A DNA stretch of 64,000 bases from Progne subis subis (taxonomy: Eukaryota > Chordata > Aves > Passeriformes > Hirundinidae), in assembly GCA_022316685.1 (NCBI GenBank), contig JAKJHU010000039.1, positions 7,125,808 to 7,189,807 of the forward strand, read 5' to 3'. Shown here in pieces: positions 1 to 14,858 of this stretch. A model generated the notes under the pieces. The model worked only from the letters and a program-made list of their open reading frames with translations, did not search any database and was not told the origin of the DNA. Both the position numbers and the translations under genes were made by a program. Each line of letters starts with the position of its first letter. Position 1 is the first letter of the stretch.

Positions 1-1649
1 TGACCTACAACATTTCAGTTTTCATCTTGAAAAAACGTGCTCTATTTTTTTCAGTGAGAGTATTTCAAGGTGGGAAAAAAGCTGGGGTGTTTTCCAACTT
101 GCAATAGTTGTGAGATATTTAGATCCCTCCAGACTTTTCTTCTCTTTTATGATAATGAGAATATAAAAAACCAAAAACTTAATTAACTTAAGTTTTTAAT
201 TATAGGTATACTTTAATGAACAGACAACTCTGCATGCATGATGAATAAAGTGTTGTCTTTTCCCCTTTCAGACTTTATCTTGGTTTTGTTTGGGGGCTTG
301 GTTCTGTTCATTTTTGGGGTTTTTTCTTTTTGCATGGTTCACAATCTGAGCAACGAAGTATCCAAGGGGATAAATTAATATCTGCTTAACAACATAAATA
401 GCTGTTTAAAGTAATGTTCTGGATATATCTTGGTCTGGGATGGGAGAAAACAAGCATATCTTATCAGGGAGTTTTATCTGAGGGTTACTTTTATTGATTA
501 CACAGTATTAGGTTAGGCAGCAGGAAAAAAAACAAAAACAGATTTTTCAAAGTTCCCTTTTTGTAGCTAGACAGCTTCTCTTTTAAATAGCTGCACTCAA
601 GATCAGAATTTAAGAAAATCATCACAGATGAATGAACTCAAGCCAATTTGTATTTTTTTCATTCTTAAAGTTCCTCCATTTAAATCAATGTCCATTTGGC
701 TACTTTTCAACATGCAACTTCCAAATACCTTTTTATTATGGGTAATAGCAATATTACCTAACAGTATTAATTCTTTATTTGCAATATCAGTTTTCTGTTC
801 TAAATACAGGTATGCCTGGTGTGTATGATCTATTGAAAAGTCTCTTTATACTTATCTGAAATCATAGTATTTTGTGGAAAATGTATATCTAACCCTGTTT
901 ATTTTAATGTGACATTTCTCCCTTTAAAATGATTGCCATTTCCTGACAGCATTATGATGTCAACTTACATATGTATTTGAAATTGAGCTTTTGAAGTTTA
1001 AAATGAGCAAAATAATAAAACTGCACATTTAGAAATTATGCATTTAAATACCAAACTTGAAATATTTAAGAATATGTCCCTTCAGAAAATGTTAGGATAT
1101 GCAAAAACAAAAAACAAAAACAAAAAAAAAAGAAAAAAAATTTAAAAAAAATTAACTTGCTATTGCTTTGGGAATCAACATCTCTGGAAGCTCCCTGTGT
1201 CCTTACTAGAATAAGGAAAAAGACTTGGAAGATTAATTAACTAATGCTTCAAAAGTAATGTGCGTGAGTTAAAGTGCATTAACACTTGTGGACATTCATT
1301 CAGGACTAAACTGGTCTTAATTTCCTGTAGCTTAATCTTTCTCAAAGGAGTTAGAGCAAGCCACAGTGACTTCATAACATCCATATGGGAATTTAATGCT
1401 CTTTAACTTTTGCACAATAACTTCATCAATCTAGTAAGATTTCCTAAATCTTACCAAATTGTGTAAACAAGCTTTTAGATGTAAAAGAAGTGGTATCACT
1501 GCTGACCACTCCATGTGGGAGCTCTTCCAGCACTCATGCTAATTGAAAATAAATTGCATTATGATCTACCATGTTCAGGTAGCAATCACTGGGCTAGAAA
1601 TTGAAGCAGACTGGACTTGTGGAGTCATAGAGAGCAGCAGAGTCACGAC

Positions 1650-1800
1650 ATATGTATATGATTTTGCTTTGCTTCTGACCTGCTATGTGAACTTCTTAAT
1701 CATGCTGCCATCTCTTTGCCTCTGCTTCCCTAACTATAAAACAGAACCACATCTTACTTCCTATTCACTTGTTTTGGTACACATACTACTAACACAGGGT
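1650..1800 (+). repeat. MIR-like SINE relic
   Basis: The stretch CTGACCTGCTATGTGAACTT, then TCTTTGCCTCTGCTTCCCTAA, then CTATAAAACAGA follows the order of the MIR core (the 'tgtgacctt ... gcctcagtttcc ... tctgtaaaatggg' landmarks). It is heavily diverged, as expected of an old amniote SINE. Exact ends cannot be set by eye. Confidence 0.55.
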
Positions 1801-4800
1801 TCCCACACCATAAATTTTCTCATAGCTTATACATGTGCCCTGAATACACACTAGAAAAGATGAAATCCAGGCACAGGTGCAAGCCTGCACTGCAGCTGTG
1901 ATCTTCTACATATGTTTGATCAGCACAATTTAAAACTTTCGTTAACAAATGTAACATGTGATGGCAAGATTAGTTCACAATCCCTACAAATCAAAGTCAC
2001 AAATTGGAACCAGATATTATGTGACATTAAGCTATTTCAGTTACAGTTAAAAATCAGTACATGTGGTCATTTGACTTTCTGACAATATTGCTCACATAGT
2101 GCACTTGAGCCTAACAGTGCAATTCATTTGAGAGACCTCAAAAAATGACTCATTTATTCATATAATCAAGGATTTTTAAAGGTGGGGGGTTTCCCAGTCT
2201 TTTGGGAATAATATTATTAGCTGTTTTTATAAGGAAGGAACTCTTCTCAAACTGATCTTTCACAAAATTCTCAAAATAAACTAGACAGCATGAAAAATTG
2301 CCTTATTTTAATTGCATTGCACACTTTAAACCCAGGGAAATGTGAAATGCACCATATGCCCTCGTACTACCACAGGTTGGGCATTATTACTTATTCCAGA
2401 CTCATACAGCCCCTATGTCTACCATCCTCTGGGAGAAATTTCTGAGAGAAGCTGAGCTTCTCCAGGAGAGCTCTGATCACAGCATCAGCTTGCACCAGGG
2501 AAATAAGTTTTAGGTCTGTCTAGCCTGTTCACCCTTGCTGTGTTTTCATAACTGTAACTTCTGCAGATACATCTTCAGTATCATTCATAACTGCATCATT
2601 TGGGGGCGTTGTGCAGGTTCCCCATTGCTTTACCACCTCGGAAAAAGAATACCCATTCACAACAGGTAATGCAAAGCAGCTCTGATTCCAGCAAGCTTAG
2701 AGCCCTCTTCCTTGCTTAGATAGGCTGGTCGTTAAACAAGAAAATATAGCAACCTGATGTTTTGACCCATTTTTTTGCTTTATATTGCTTCAATTCCTTG
2801 TATTTTTATCACTGCTTTTTCAATTTTTCATCAGTATCAGCCTGCTTCAGATATCTTCCTTCTCCACAAATTCTTTACTCCAGACTACACAGCTCCAACA
2901 GGCAAATGAGAAAGGACTATAAATATTCAGACAAACATGAGTTTGACCCCTAATTTTTAGCTGCCATGGTGCACACATGGAGTGTCTACACCTTCTATTG
3001 TTGTTTTCCCCCATTTCTCCAAACTCCTTCCACCAACAACTTTTGTTATCATTAATCATGGTGTCTTTCTACAGACATCACAATTCTGGCAGCCTTTGAG
3101 AACTTTCTTAACTCTACTTATGTTAATCTTTATCTTTAATAAGATTATAACACAGATAAATGTATGTGCCTACACTTCTAAAAAGTATTTTTGCTTTTAT
3201 CTGGCCAGTGCTCCACCTCTCTAACTACTCAACAATTTGTCTTCTATGAAGGTCTCCTTCAACGGAGAACCCTGTGGATGAAACATCCTAAAGACATGAA
3301 CTGTTACTAATGTAGAGGTTAGTCAAGACATAGTAAAACTAAAAACTACTGACTTAGCCTGAAGTTTTTGAACATACATATTACCATGTAGGGATGTAAG
3401 GACCAGAAGGTACATTACACACTGAGGAGACTTTAAAGCATCAACAAAAGGAGTAGGAGAGAAAGTGTATAGCTCCTTGAGTAAACAGTTGTTTACTAGC
3501 AAGTTAAATGCAATCACAAAAGGAAAAGAAACTTTGTCCTTATGAAGAGGTTGGCCAGGAAGTTTTGTCTACTAAAGAAAATAGGAGCTTTGAACAGCAA
3601 AGTATTAAAACACCCTAGACTGTAGAGGATAACACCTTTTTGTATGTGCGTGTTTACTCTGGAAGTTATTTATCTTGACTTTATTATTAATTTTATACTC
3701 TGATTATAGTTTTACAGAACAAGCCAATACAATGTGAAATAGAATAGCAAATCGATGGTGATCTTCAAATACATCAGAGCCTGCCACACAAGATAAAGTG
3801 ATGATTCTCTCTGTCTTCTGAGGATAGGACAAGAACAACTGTATATTGATAAGGTAACTGCTGTAAGGTAAATTTGGTCAAGAGAGTAGAAAAAAGCTTT
3901 CAAGTTTGCTAAGCACAGGAAGAATTTTGTTTGGATGTCACAAAATACCCACCACTGGCTGACTGTAAGAAAACAATGCATTGTAAGACAAACAGCGGAA
4001 ACAGCTCAGATGCTTTGTAACTTTTTGTGCGGCAGGTCAGAGGACTAAATGACCTTACAGAATGTCTATTAATACTTTCTTCTATGATTATTTGAAAATG
4101 TCATAATACCTATGAATTAGAACCACAAAGACTTGCACATCACTTTTTAGAACCTATCATCTCCCAGTTACAAGGGTAATACATGAGACCACTCCACCAG
4201 GCAGCCCCAGGAAAATGCTCTATAATACTGAAGTAGTTCTTTGCACTGGAAATATGCACACACCATTTTGCAATTTTTCAAGAGGAGTCAGCAGCTCAGT
4301 AGATCACATTGCTATATTATGTTATGATGAATGATGTTTTCATAATGATGTGACATAGCTAAATGACACAAGCCTGGCTTTCTACCAAAAATGTAAAGCC
4401 CTTCCCTTTTTTAAAAAAGAGGAAAACAGTCATTATCAGTCCTTATGGTAAATTTCTCTGCAAGAAAAAGGCAGAAGACAAATTTAATACAAAGTATTCC
4501 TGAAGTCTGTAATTATTATTTTAAAAGTTCAAAGGATTTTAGAAGCAGAAGATGCTTTCATTGAATGGTACATAACTCTACATGTTGAAACTACAGAAAT
4601 ATAATCAGCAATGGAAATGAAAGTTTAATATTGTCATCAAAGTTCTGAAAACACACAGAATATTTCCAAAACCCAGAACTTCTTTTCCTCAAGTAAGGTC
4701 AACTGGCACTTTTACTCACTGCAAAAGAATCTTTCAAGTAATAATGCAATAAATAACTACTGTTTGACATCATTTGTTCTATCTGATGCATTAACATAAA

Positions 4801-6754
4801 AGCGACAGAAAAATCTTTTGGATAGCACATTGTCCTTTTTTTATAAATGCCTTATCCTGAAATTCTTTCCTCCTTGCAACTTTATAAGACTGCTAGATCT
4901 CGCAATGTCATGGATTCTCATAAATACAATATTGCTTTTGGCTCTGAAACAATACCTTGAAAAGTTGCCATGACAGCATGGAGAATTCTGTTCAGCTTGC
5001 AATCCTCAGTAGGCTATGCTGTTCCTTTCTTACCCAAGTCTCTTAGCACCTGTGCAGACATGCACTTGGCAATGTGATTAACTCCTATCATACGTTAGCC
5101 ATGATTTGTCATCTTCCCTCCAAGTGAATGAAACACTGTTTAGTATTTTGTTCTGATAGCATGGTGGGTTTGATTTTTTTTATTTTACAGCATGTTACTG
5201 TATCCTCAGGGTTGAAAGCCAAAGACAAAAAATTCTGTTGCAAGAGTAGAAAGTGGTACAACAAGTGATACTCCTCTGGATCCCTAAGAGTTAATTTTCC
5301 AGTCTCACATCTCTTCTCTGGTGTTTCAACCCTTTAGACATACAGTAGCTTATTCCTGAAATGTCCTAGAGAAGAAGACAACAAAAGAAGTTCAACCAGG
5401 AGGGCTATTCAGTCTTAGCTCAGTCCTTCCATGTATTCCGGTTCCTGGGAGTCCCTGCCAAACCCTGACTCTGGTAGCGTCTGGAAGGACAATAGTAGTA
5501 TTGTCCCAACGTACTTCGAGCATGAGATACTCTAGACAACAAGCACTGAACTTAGTACGGAACTACAAATTCAACTCAGAATGAAAGCAGTGCTGCTGCC
5601 ATCATGCATCAGGTTTATAAACCAGATTATTTTAAGCACCAGAGGACTGCTTTAACTCAGCAAGTGTTTTGAGATTGCATGCAACTATATTTATGAAAAC
5701 AAGTTCTTTTTGATGCAGAAAATATACTGTTCTACATTTGCTGTGGGTCAAAGATGGGATTTTTTTCCTGAATCAGTCACCCAGCCCTAATTCTAATAGA
5801 ATACCTATGAATAGTTTTATACTAATAACTGCTCTGTAGAGACTCCTGAAATTATAATATATTAAAAGACCTATCAGCCTATCAGAAGAACATGTAATTT
5901 TATGTTCATTACTTCTTGGTTCCTGACTATAGAATTTGGATGGTTGCACCTCAATTAAAAGTTGAATCAAAGTTAATATAATTTAAATAAAAACTTCAAT
6001 AAAAAGTTAAAGTTCTGTTCTTAATAACATTAATACCCTTTAATGACCGCTACAGGTCATTACCACTAGATAACTGACCTTCTTGAACCTCTCTTCACAT
6101 AGAAACCTTTCTCCCAACACAGGCAATTATTTAGCAGTAATGAGTGCTCTGTAAGAGATTATTGTTTAACCAGGTACCTTGACACACTGCTTTCCCCGCG
6201 TTATCTCTATTCTTCAACAAATGGTTCATTTTTTTCTATTGTAGGCTTTTCAGTTCTGGGTATAGAAGGCTGTGGTCTTATTTTTTTCAATGCAGAAGTT
6301 TGCCATATAATTGGCAAAACCTCTGATATAATTAAAATCTTGAAAATTAGGGTGCTATGAAATAATGTTGGAGAGCTGCAACTGTGGCCCTGTAAAACAG
6401 AGCAGTTCTGAAAGCAAGTTTGCAATACCAAGGGATAATGAGGAACAAAAACAAGAAATATTGTTGGAGATTAAAAGACACAATTCTTTAATGATGTGGA
6501 AAAAGAAGGAAAAAGAAGAATTAATTATAAAAAGACAGAAATATACTGGAGCATATTGGAAGCCAAAGGAAAAAAAGAATGGAAGAACAAATAAAGAAGT
6601 GCAAGGAAAACAGACAAGACAAATTAAATTTGGGGGGACGGAACTAAATTTCATAAAGAAAGAAATGTTTTTGGCAGAGTTAAAGCATTAAATGTTAAAG
6701 GATGTTACTGTAGAAGTGTGAATTACTGGTTCAATGAGCTCAACACAAGCCTGG

Positions 6755-6945
6755 AAAATGAAACTGCTGAATTCTAATTCCAACTGGCCTAACAACTCAC
6801 ACTGTAGCTGTGGGGAAGGTTCTTCCCTCTCTCTGCCTCAATTCCTTTCTCTGTAAAATAGGTGAACATTCCCTTTTTTCAAAAGGCATTACAATATTTA
6901 CATATGCTGTACTTCAAAAATACTAAGCATTAATTGTTACTAATG
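6755..6945 (+). repeat. MIR-like SINE relic
   Basis: GAATTCTAATTCCAACTGG, ACTGTAGCTGTGGGGAAG, CTCTCTGCCTCAATTCC and TTTCTCTGTAAAATAGG occur in the order and spacing of the MIR/CORE-SINE body. This is the clearer of the two MIR-like copies in the window. The ends are approximate. Confidence 0.62.
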
Positions 6946-9900
6946 CCATTAAGCATGTCCTCTTCCCCAGTTTTTAATGTAAGATTCATGAAGGGACTTC
7001 CAATTCAAATTCTCAGGCTGAAGTATCTCACTTTGCATTTTGCACAAATCCACTTAAAAATATCCTATTTTTTTTCCTAAAACAAATCTTGGCTAATCAA
7101 TTTAAGAGAGTGACCATCTTCTTATTGGTTTATTTTGAATGTTCTGACCACTCTTATACCTCTTCAAGTGAATAGTGTTATGGTCAGATTGTGGAATAAA
7201 GCCTGAAGAATCTGGTAGAAATGCCAGTGTGCTATACCTAGAGATAAGATAAAAAATGATAGCTGTTTAAAGACTGCATGGCACACTTGTATATTGCTTC
7301 CTCTATTTTGGTCCAAAACACAAGAAAATAAGTAAGTCTATATAATGTCCTTAATCCAGTATGCAGAAAAGAATAGCCTAAGTGAGGCGTTTGCTCATTT
7401 AAAAGCAGCAAATATCTTTTAACGTCCTGGATGAATTCCCATTTGCTCTCTTCCCTTAGAAGAGAAGCCTCTCAAACTGAAAGGTGGGGGGAACCATTTT
7501 CCTATTGCCAATACTGGTGCTATAGGGAAGAAAACACAGGAAGAATTTCTCCAAATTATTTTTGCACATTAATACTCCATCTCCTAAATCCTCAGTTTTT
7601 TTCATTGTGTGTTACATTGATTGAGGTTCCTCTGTGTATTCTGAATAAGAAGACAACAGAGAACACGGAGAGGGCTTTCAAAGTAAAGTGCTTATGACTT
7701 GCCTTCTATCTCAAACAACTTTAGCTAGGTTCTTTTATTAATACCATAGGAAAGTATAATATTCTATTCAGTTCTGGAAAATACTACAGGTAGGAGTGCA
7801 GTGTATAGAGCCTCATCAGCTAGACAGTTTATTACAATGGAAGAAAATGGAGCAAGAAGGATTTTTTTATTTGTATAAAATATATTGTTCTTCCAGGCTG
7901 TAGTGAAATAGTTTCTATTTAATTGCAGAGAAATCCTAAGAAGGTTACAGCAGTGAAACATTAAAATTCTAAGGGCAACTAATAACATTAAAACTTTATA
8001 GCCCCAGATAGAATAATTTAGACAAAAACAACATGAACATATGTTTTGTGTAATAATAACAAACATTTATAGCTGTCAAGAGAGAAAAACACAGGTTTAT
8101 GCACACCTTAATGGCGTGCATGGGTGAGCATGAGTATATTTAAAACATAATATATTACAAAATTGACAGCAGGCATGACTCTTCTGGGTACTATGTTAAA
8201 TCAATGAATAAATTACCAAAAGTGTGTTGTGGCTGTTTGGATGTGTAATTGAGCTTAACGTATGTAGTGTTATTTCAAAAGAAACTGTTCAAGGAGTTTT
8301 TAGACCAATCCACTATGCCTCTTTACTAAGCTGTTTACAAATAACAATAAATGAAACTGTCTCACAGTAGGAAAGAAGTTTAGTTATATGCATTACCTAA
8401 ATGGGAGAAAAGTTAATTTTAATATGTTTTTTTGGGAATTAAAACCAAACCTATTATAATATTTCTAGGATTCAGTGAATTGGAAATCAACATTTTTCAT
8501 GTTTAATTTTAGATTTATTTTAATTAGCAGATACTTTATAAACAAAAGCCTTTGTGGCAATACATGTCAGGAATAAGTCCACTGAGATAAATATGGATGC
8601 TTCATAAAGTACCTATTCTGAAGAGTAAGAATCAATGCCCAAATAAACTAACTAGCAAAAAGATGAACTTAAATTTATTCTATTTCCTTAATACATTTCC
8701 TGTCCAATGTCTAAAAACATTTTATTACGTTAGAAAAGTATGAAATTTTAAACCTTATTGGTTTTAACAAATTAATATCAAAAATCCACAGATTTGCAAA
8801 TTAACCCATTAATTGTCATCTTTAGAAAAAACTGAGCACATACATCTGTTCCTTGTTTCAGGGCTCTTTCATCTTACTACACACAGAATTTTTAAAAGAT
8901 AAATTTACCTTATTTTTGCATTTATATTTTGCAGTAGTACTAGTAGTACTTGGTTGTTATGCAATGCTCTGACTGCTAGTACCTCAAATCGAAGACTGGA
9001 AGAGCAGCTTGTACAAAGCAATACAAGTATTCAATAACCTTGTACTCTCCAGGAAAATTTGCCAAATCAACAGTAAGGACAGAAAAGACAAGCTGACCTG
9101 ACCCCTGTCACCTTATTCTTGTCCCCTTCCTCCAAACTGAATGATGATTCTTGAATGCAAGCAATCATAAATGCGCCATTCTGAACTTCTGTTGTGCATC
9201 ATAGCTTTAAGACAAAGTATTTCAGAACACATGGTGCTGAGCTTTTAATCAGATCTGAACTTTTTCCTTTGCAATTTTCTTTCTCTTTTCTCAACATTTT
9301 CCTTCATTTTGTAAAGGATGATGTAGACTGTCAGCATCAACCATACTTGTGATTTTTTTAGGGCTCATAAACTCAAGGATTAAGGCATTCTGTGCTAAAT
9401 ACCCGTCTCCTTTCTATAACATGACTGCAAGGAGGAAAAATAGGATGAAGAAATGAAGTGTACATGCCCAGATGAGCTATTTTTTCCCTCTGGCATGATG
9501 ATGGTTCATAAAACATGCTATAGAGCGATTATAAAAGAATATGGCATACCACCTGTCTTCTGGTCAGAAAACCCATTTTGTATTTAAAGCCATCTTAGGT
9601 TAACTGTAATTAACATTTACAGCTGCCCGTGGGATATGGCAAAGTACACTACTACCACCATATTTTTTTTACTGTTACTTCCAGGTGTTTAAGGAATAAG
9701 TTTAAATTGCTACATGTGATGCAGTCCCCATTGTATCTCCCACATTAGTTACACTACTTTGGATAAGTATTATTATCAATAAATGAGCATCTTAAAGCAT
9801 CTGAGATACTTTAAGAGAGGCTTAATTAAAAATGCAGGCAAAATACTTTAAAAAAAAAAAAAGTATTACCCAAAAGTTACTCGATCTGACATGACATAAA

Positions 9901-11424
9901 AATGTACACATGCTTTTAACGTAAGCATCTTGCAGGCTTTTTAGTGTTAGTCTATATTTATGCTCAAAATCTGTAACATCACTTTGCATTTAAAGGTTAA
10001 GTGTAGTCAAATATGCTATGCCACAAGACATTTAAGAATAAATCAGTTTGAAAATGCAGGATGTCCAAGTAGATTTTTCCTTCAAACATTGTTTTACCTG
10101 ATTTCTCTTTTGTGACCACCCTAGTGAAGTACACAGTGCTTAAAGTACACAGCTGAGACTAGAACTGAAAGATACTACAAGTTAAATCATTGCTAGATGT
10201 TCTGAAAAACTAAAATAAGAACCGAATTAGAAAAAAAACAAAGAGAAATGCCACCAAATCATGCTGAGTACAGAAGTAATTAAAATAATTTTAAAATAAT
10301 AAAAACATGAAGAAGATAAAATTTACTTTTATCTCGTAGTATCTTTGTTCACATCAATGTTTCTTTTGTTCTCTATTACACATTTAATCACTCTTAGACA
10401 TCAACCATAACAGCAAAAACTCAAATACCTAACTGATAATTAAGCACAGTAATATTTATAAGAAGTCAGTTTATTCTCTAGATAGGAGAATTAATTTAAT
10501 GCACAAATACAATGAAAGCAAAATTTCTTTTTAAAGATCAGAGGAGTGCCATGCCAGTCACACTTTAATGGAGTAAAGCAGTAATTTTTGTTTTCAGACT
10601 GGTAATATAAGGTCTGAATTAATAAAATGACAGAGTTAGAATGCCATTAACAGAAGCAACAATCTTTAGAGATGACAATTGACAACAGCATCCCTATTGA
10701 GCTGTCCTATTTAAAGTACAAGATTTCTATGGTGCTATATCAAAAGGGAAAAATTAGATTTTCAAACATGATGCTTTTTCAAAAGCAAAACATGGTGGAA
10801 CAGTCTGGCACAAAAAGAAAAGAAAAAAGCATCTCAGTATGGGAGATAACCTTAATTTACTCCACTAAATCCTGCATTACCAAATGTAATTAGGATGAGA
10901 GGCATGAGTTGATATTGCATTGTTATTACCAGAGCTAGGAAAAAAAAAATAGACTGGTGGAGATAGAAGATGATAATCTTGTAAGTCCAACACCTAGATC
11001 TTATGCCACATCATCTGATCAAGCCAAAATATTTATCCTTGTGATGACTGGTGAACAACACATGGGTAGAAGACACATTCAAGCTTTACCATTCAATCTG
11101 ACCAGCACCACATTTGTCAGAAGTCAGATACAATGCCTGTGGAGCACCAGACTTTCCATTCCCCTGCACTGCCATCAGGGGCTGACACAGCAGGGAACTC
11201 GGGAGGGAGTCTCCCCACACTCCTGTTCTATATTTTCACTTGTGATCCTACTGATATCTTGAAGTGTTTCATAGAGCAACAGATAGCATGGAGGGAGAGG
11301 GAGAAGGAATAAGATATGAGAAAGGAAACTGAACTGAAAAGATCTGAGTTTCAACTTATTTCCTTTGTTAGTGATCACTGTCTTTAATTCAACCACAAGT
11401 TTGTTTTACCAAGGCATTTTTAGT

Positions 11425-11464
11425 CAGCTAGGATTCCTTCTTTTCAGCTAGGATTCCTTCTTTT
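11425..11464 (+). repeat. Perfect tandem duplication, 20 bp x 2
   Basis: CAGCTAGGATTCCTTCTTTT occurs at 11425-11444 and is repeated exactly at 11445-11464. Identity of the two copies suggests a recent duplication or an assembly slip. Confidence 0.95.
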
Positions 11465-13172
11465 CACTTGCTTATTTCTTAATTTATTTCAGTGTGTTTT
11501 ATCAACTTCTGAACTCAAGCTCAAAAATAAATTTTAAAAACATTCTCTTTCTCTGTGGTCTAAAACCTTGAATGAGCTCATGGGATTCTGAACCCTTATA
11601 GAGAATGTAGAAAAGTAATAGCTCTGACAGGCTACTCTAGAAATTTCTGCTTTAGACTGGAAGAAGTTGACTTTTCAGTAAAATAAATCTGCGTATTTGT
11701 GCACATCACTAGAAGTTGTTATTGAATGTAGATTTTTTCCAGAAATCTGAGAAGCACATGAAACAATAGGCAGATATGAATAGGTGAAACCTTCCACCAA
11801 TATTCACTTCTGAAAATACCTTCTATTAAAAATAAACCAAAAATGCAACAATAGGAATGTGTAAAGAGAGCAGAATGGACAGATACTGGCAAAATTAAAA
11901 AATCAAGGCCCTTGAGTGGTTAATACTTCATTTATGTCACTTAAGATAAATGCATTCATATGAATACATACTCAATGTCCTTGTGTTTTTATATTTTCAA
12001 ATACAGGCCAAACCCAAATGGGATTTTTTGTCCTAAATAAAACTTGTCAGAGTTGGGGAAGTAACAACAGCCTAACATACTTTCAGAATTCCAGGTAATA
12101 ATGTTCAAATTCAAATAGCATTATGGTAAAATTAGTCCCTTGGGCATATGCCAGTTTAAATATCTGTTCTCATCAAGTTCTCAGTCTGCAGTTGTTCTCA
12201 GAGGAGAGATTTAGATTTAAAATATCCTTCAAACTGAACTTGGTCTATGTTTAATAGAAAGTAGCCCTTCTCATTCCTGAAGTAAAAAGTCATAATTTCT
12301 TTGCTAACTATGTAGGCATAAGTGCTTCTCCTAACAGAGATGGATGTTAAAAAGGCAATAGTTGCCTCCAGTAATCAATATAAAATATTTAGAATCACCA
12401 AGGTGTAAGAATTGTAAAAGCATATTATAAGTACCACAGATATCACAGAGTACTTTTTCACATCTTCAACTCAAATATGACTTTTGATATTTTTGCAGTA
12501 AATTTTATAATATGTTGGTTAAAAAAGCACCTCTGTTTCATAACAGGACCGAATATTGTGCTTAATAGCAGATACAATTTAGCTGCAAAAAAATACAGTT
12601 TTTAAAGTGTGGCTCTCTCAATTTTAAACTTGGTAATGAGCTAAATAAACCATGGATAAGGTTACTGCCAGATTCAATGAAAAAAAAAAAAAAAGAGGAT
12701 CTCCACTACCTTTTAGAAATTTTGCTTGTTAAAGATTATTAAAATTATTTTAGATGCTATGAACAGTACTGTCACATAGAATTGGAAGGAGATAGATGGA
12801 TATATGAAAAAACAATCTCTCCGTGGTAAAATGGGACCCAGACTTGCTTGACCAAGACTTTATGGACATCATTACTTGAAAAGCTAGAAGAATATTTAAT
12901 TAACTTGTGATATAGAGAAGTTTTACCAGGGCTCATGTAAGCTGAAAGGTGCAGTTTAGGATAGAGTTATTACTCATTTGTTGTCTTATTTCAGTCCAAA
13001 GAGTAACTGCTTAGATTTATTCCTTTTTCTGTGAAGGGAGGTTCTGAATTAAACATGAAATCATTCTTCCTGCCCCCTAAAAACATACAATTAAGAATTC
13101 AAGAGAAACAGCTTCCAATAAACAACAGTGAATCTACCATGTGGAATCTGAAACACATCTAGCAGCTTCTTC

Positions 13173-13193
13173 TTTTTTTTTTTTTTTTTTTTT
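13173..13193 (+). repeat. Poly(T) run, T21
   Basis: Twenty-one T followed by GTGCAC. In AKAP6 sense this is a poly(A) run. Confidence 0.9.
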
Positions 13194-14512
13194 GTGCACC
13201 TTTGATGCTTTTGATTCAATCATTCTGGAAAAAACTATGATAAATTTGAACAAAAGAAACATTTTCAAAATGGAACTCTTGTAGATATGTAATACTTGCA
13301 ATCTTCTTTCAACTGAAAATTACTTCCAAAAGCAGTGGAAGTGTTACATTTACAAGCCCACCTGCATATGCTACACCTTAGCCGGGCGTTATCATGCAAC
13401 AAAAATTTAGTTATTGCAAAAAATATTTTACCCTCAAAACATTGAGTTAGATTCACTCCAAGTGGCCTCAGTAATACAGACTGTGAACTTCCAGCCAGTC
13501 AGGAGGAAGGCGTCTGTGGAGAACTCACGTCCTCTTTCCCTATGAAGCAGCCAACAACCACCACCACAATCCGCAATGGGCTCACAAAGGCAAAAGAGAA
13601 GGCTACCTGTGACGTAATTTGATTTACAGCCTTTCCTGGAAGATCTCAGCTGTGCAAATTCTTATGAAAAGCCATACAAAATGCAACATTCTCCCTCTGG
13701 AAAAGGAACAATGATTCTGACCCCTGCTTCTCTCAAGCTGTGTTGAGGAATAAGCCCTTCTAAAAGAGCTGACCAAGGTTCAGTGTGCTTATGCCTCTGT
13801 TTGGTAAAGAGGTCATGGTCTAATGACAAAAAAATTCATATTTTATTAGCTTGGAAACATAAAATCACCAAAAAATTACTAGCCCAGTTAAAGCATTTTA
13901 ACAAAGCAAGAACTTGTTCAGCTACATAATTCCTTTACTCAAGGATAGGTATAAAGTACAAGACAGAAGAATGGCAGTTTTATGAATATTATTCTGTATG
14001 AAACATCAATTTAAGATTATATACATTTAGAAGCTTAAAGGAAGCATTCTGTACATGAGAGATTACATGATTACTTTGGCTTTCCCTTGGGTATTTAAAG
14101 CTTCTGCTTAGTTGAAGGAAATTTTTGTGACTCATCATAATGAGTCACATATTCTTGTCAAGGCACTGGTTTTGCCAATAAAAACGTCTGTACCAGAAAG
14201 GTACTAAACACTACTAAAACTCTGTTTTCTTTCTATCTATACTCAAATTATCACACAAAACATTTCAGCTAGTTGTCAGAGCCTGATACAGTAGTATAGT
14301 CAACACAGTTTTGCTCTTTTTTGCAACTTTTCTGCTCAGTTGCCACAGTCACATCTTTTATATCCTTCAGTAGATCCCTTTCTTCTTCTTTCTTCTACAA
14401 AGACTCACTATAAGTCAGTACCCGTATTTAGACTCTCCTTTTAACAATGCTTCTGCTTCTAAACTTAGTTTAAACCATCTTTCCTTTTATTCCTCCACTC
14501 TAAAATGGTGTA

Positions 14513-14518
14513 TAGAAT
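14513..14518. repeat. Target-site duplication, left copy
   Basis: TAGAAT immediately before the TG that opens the ERVK-like LTR. It is identical to the right copy at 14859-14864. Confidence 0.75.
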
Positions 14519-14858
14519 TGTTGTAATGCATTAATTAGGTTTACATTTCATTGGATTTGTAATGGTTTTTCTAAGTATCTGTCCTATGATCTGCTCATCC
14601 CCCACACTGAAATGTAACCTAACCCTGTTCCCTCCCACTTATCCCTTATTGGGTGGTGCCTCTGGGCCCTGCCCCCTGGGGGAAAAAGCCCCGACAGGGG
14701 AGGGGCCAGGGCTCTCTGGCATCGGCAAGTCATCCGGACAGTCCGGCTAAGCAGAGCAGGACTTGAAAATAAAAGGTGTCAAATACCATCTGAAGCCAGA
14801 GAGCAGACTCTGTTACTTTTGCCATCGGTGACCATCTAGTCTCGTGGGGAAAAATACA
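14519..14858 (+). mobile_element. Solo LTR, ERVK-like endogenous retrovirus (340 bp)
   Basis: The element starts TGTTGTAATGCATT and ends AAAATACA, giving the TG...CA ends of an LTR. It is flanked on both sides by the same 6-bp duplication, TAGAAT (14513-14518 and 14859-14864). A 6-bp duplication is usual for class II (ERVK) elements. A polyadenylation signal AATAAA sits at 14768-14773, so the LTR reads on the plus strand, antisense to AKAP6. Its middle (about 14650-14720) is much more GC-rich than the intron and can form a G/C hairpin. No primer-binding site, gag, pol or env sequence adjoins it, so it is a solo LTR left by recombination. Confidence 0.8.

Noticed and set aside
2446..2462. 17-bp palindrome (GAGAAGCT, G, AGCTTCTC)
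   Set aside because: Palindromes of this size are expected by chance in 64 kb, and nothing nearby suggests a terminator or binding site.
6365..6691. Lys/Glu-rich 108-codon open frame, plus strand
   Set aside because: It comes from an A-rich stretch, has no recognised domain or splice context, and overlaps an equally long open frame on the other strand.
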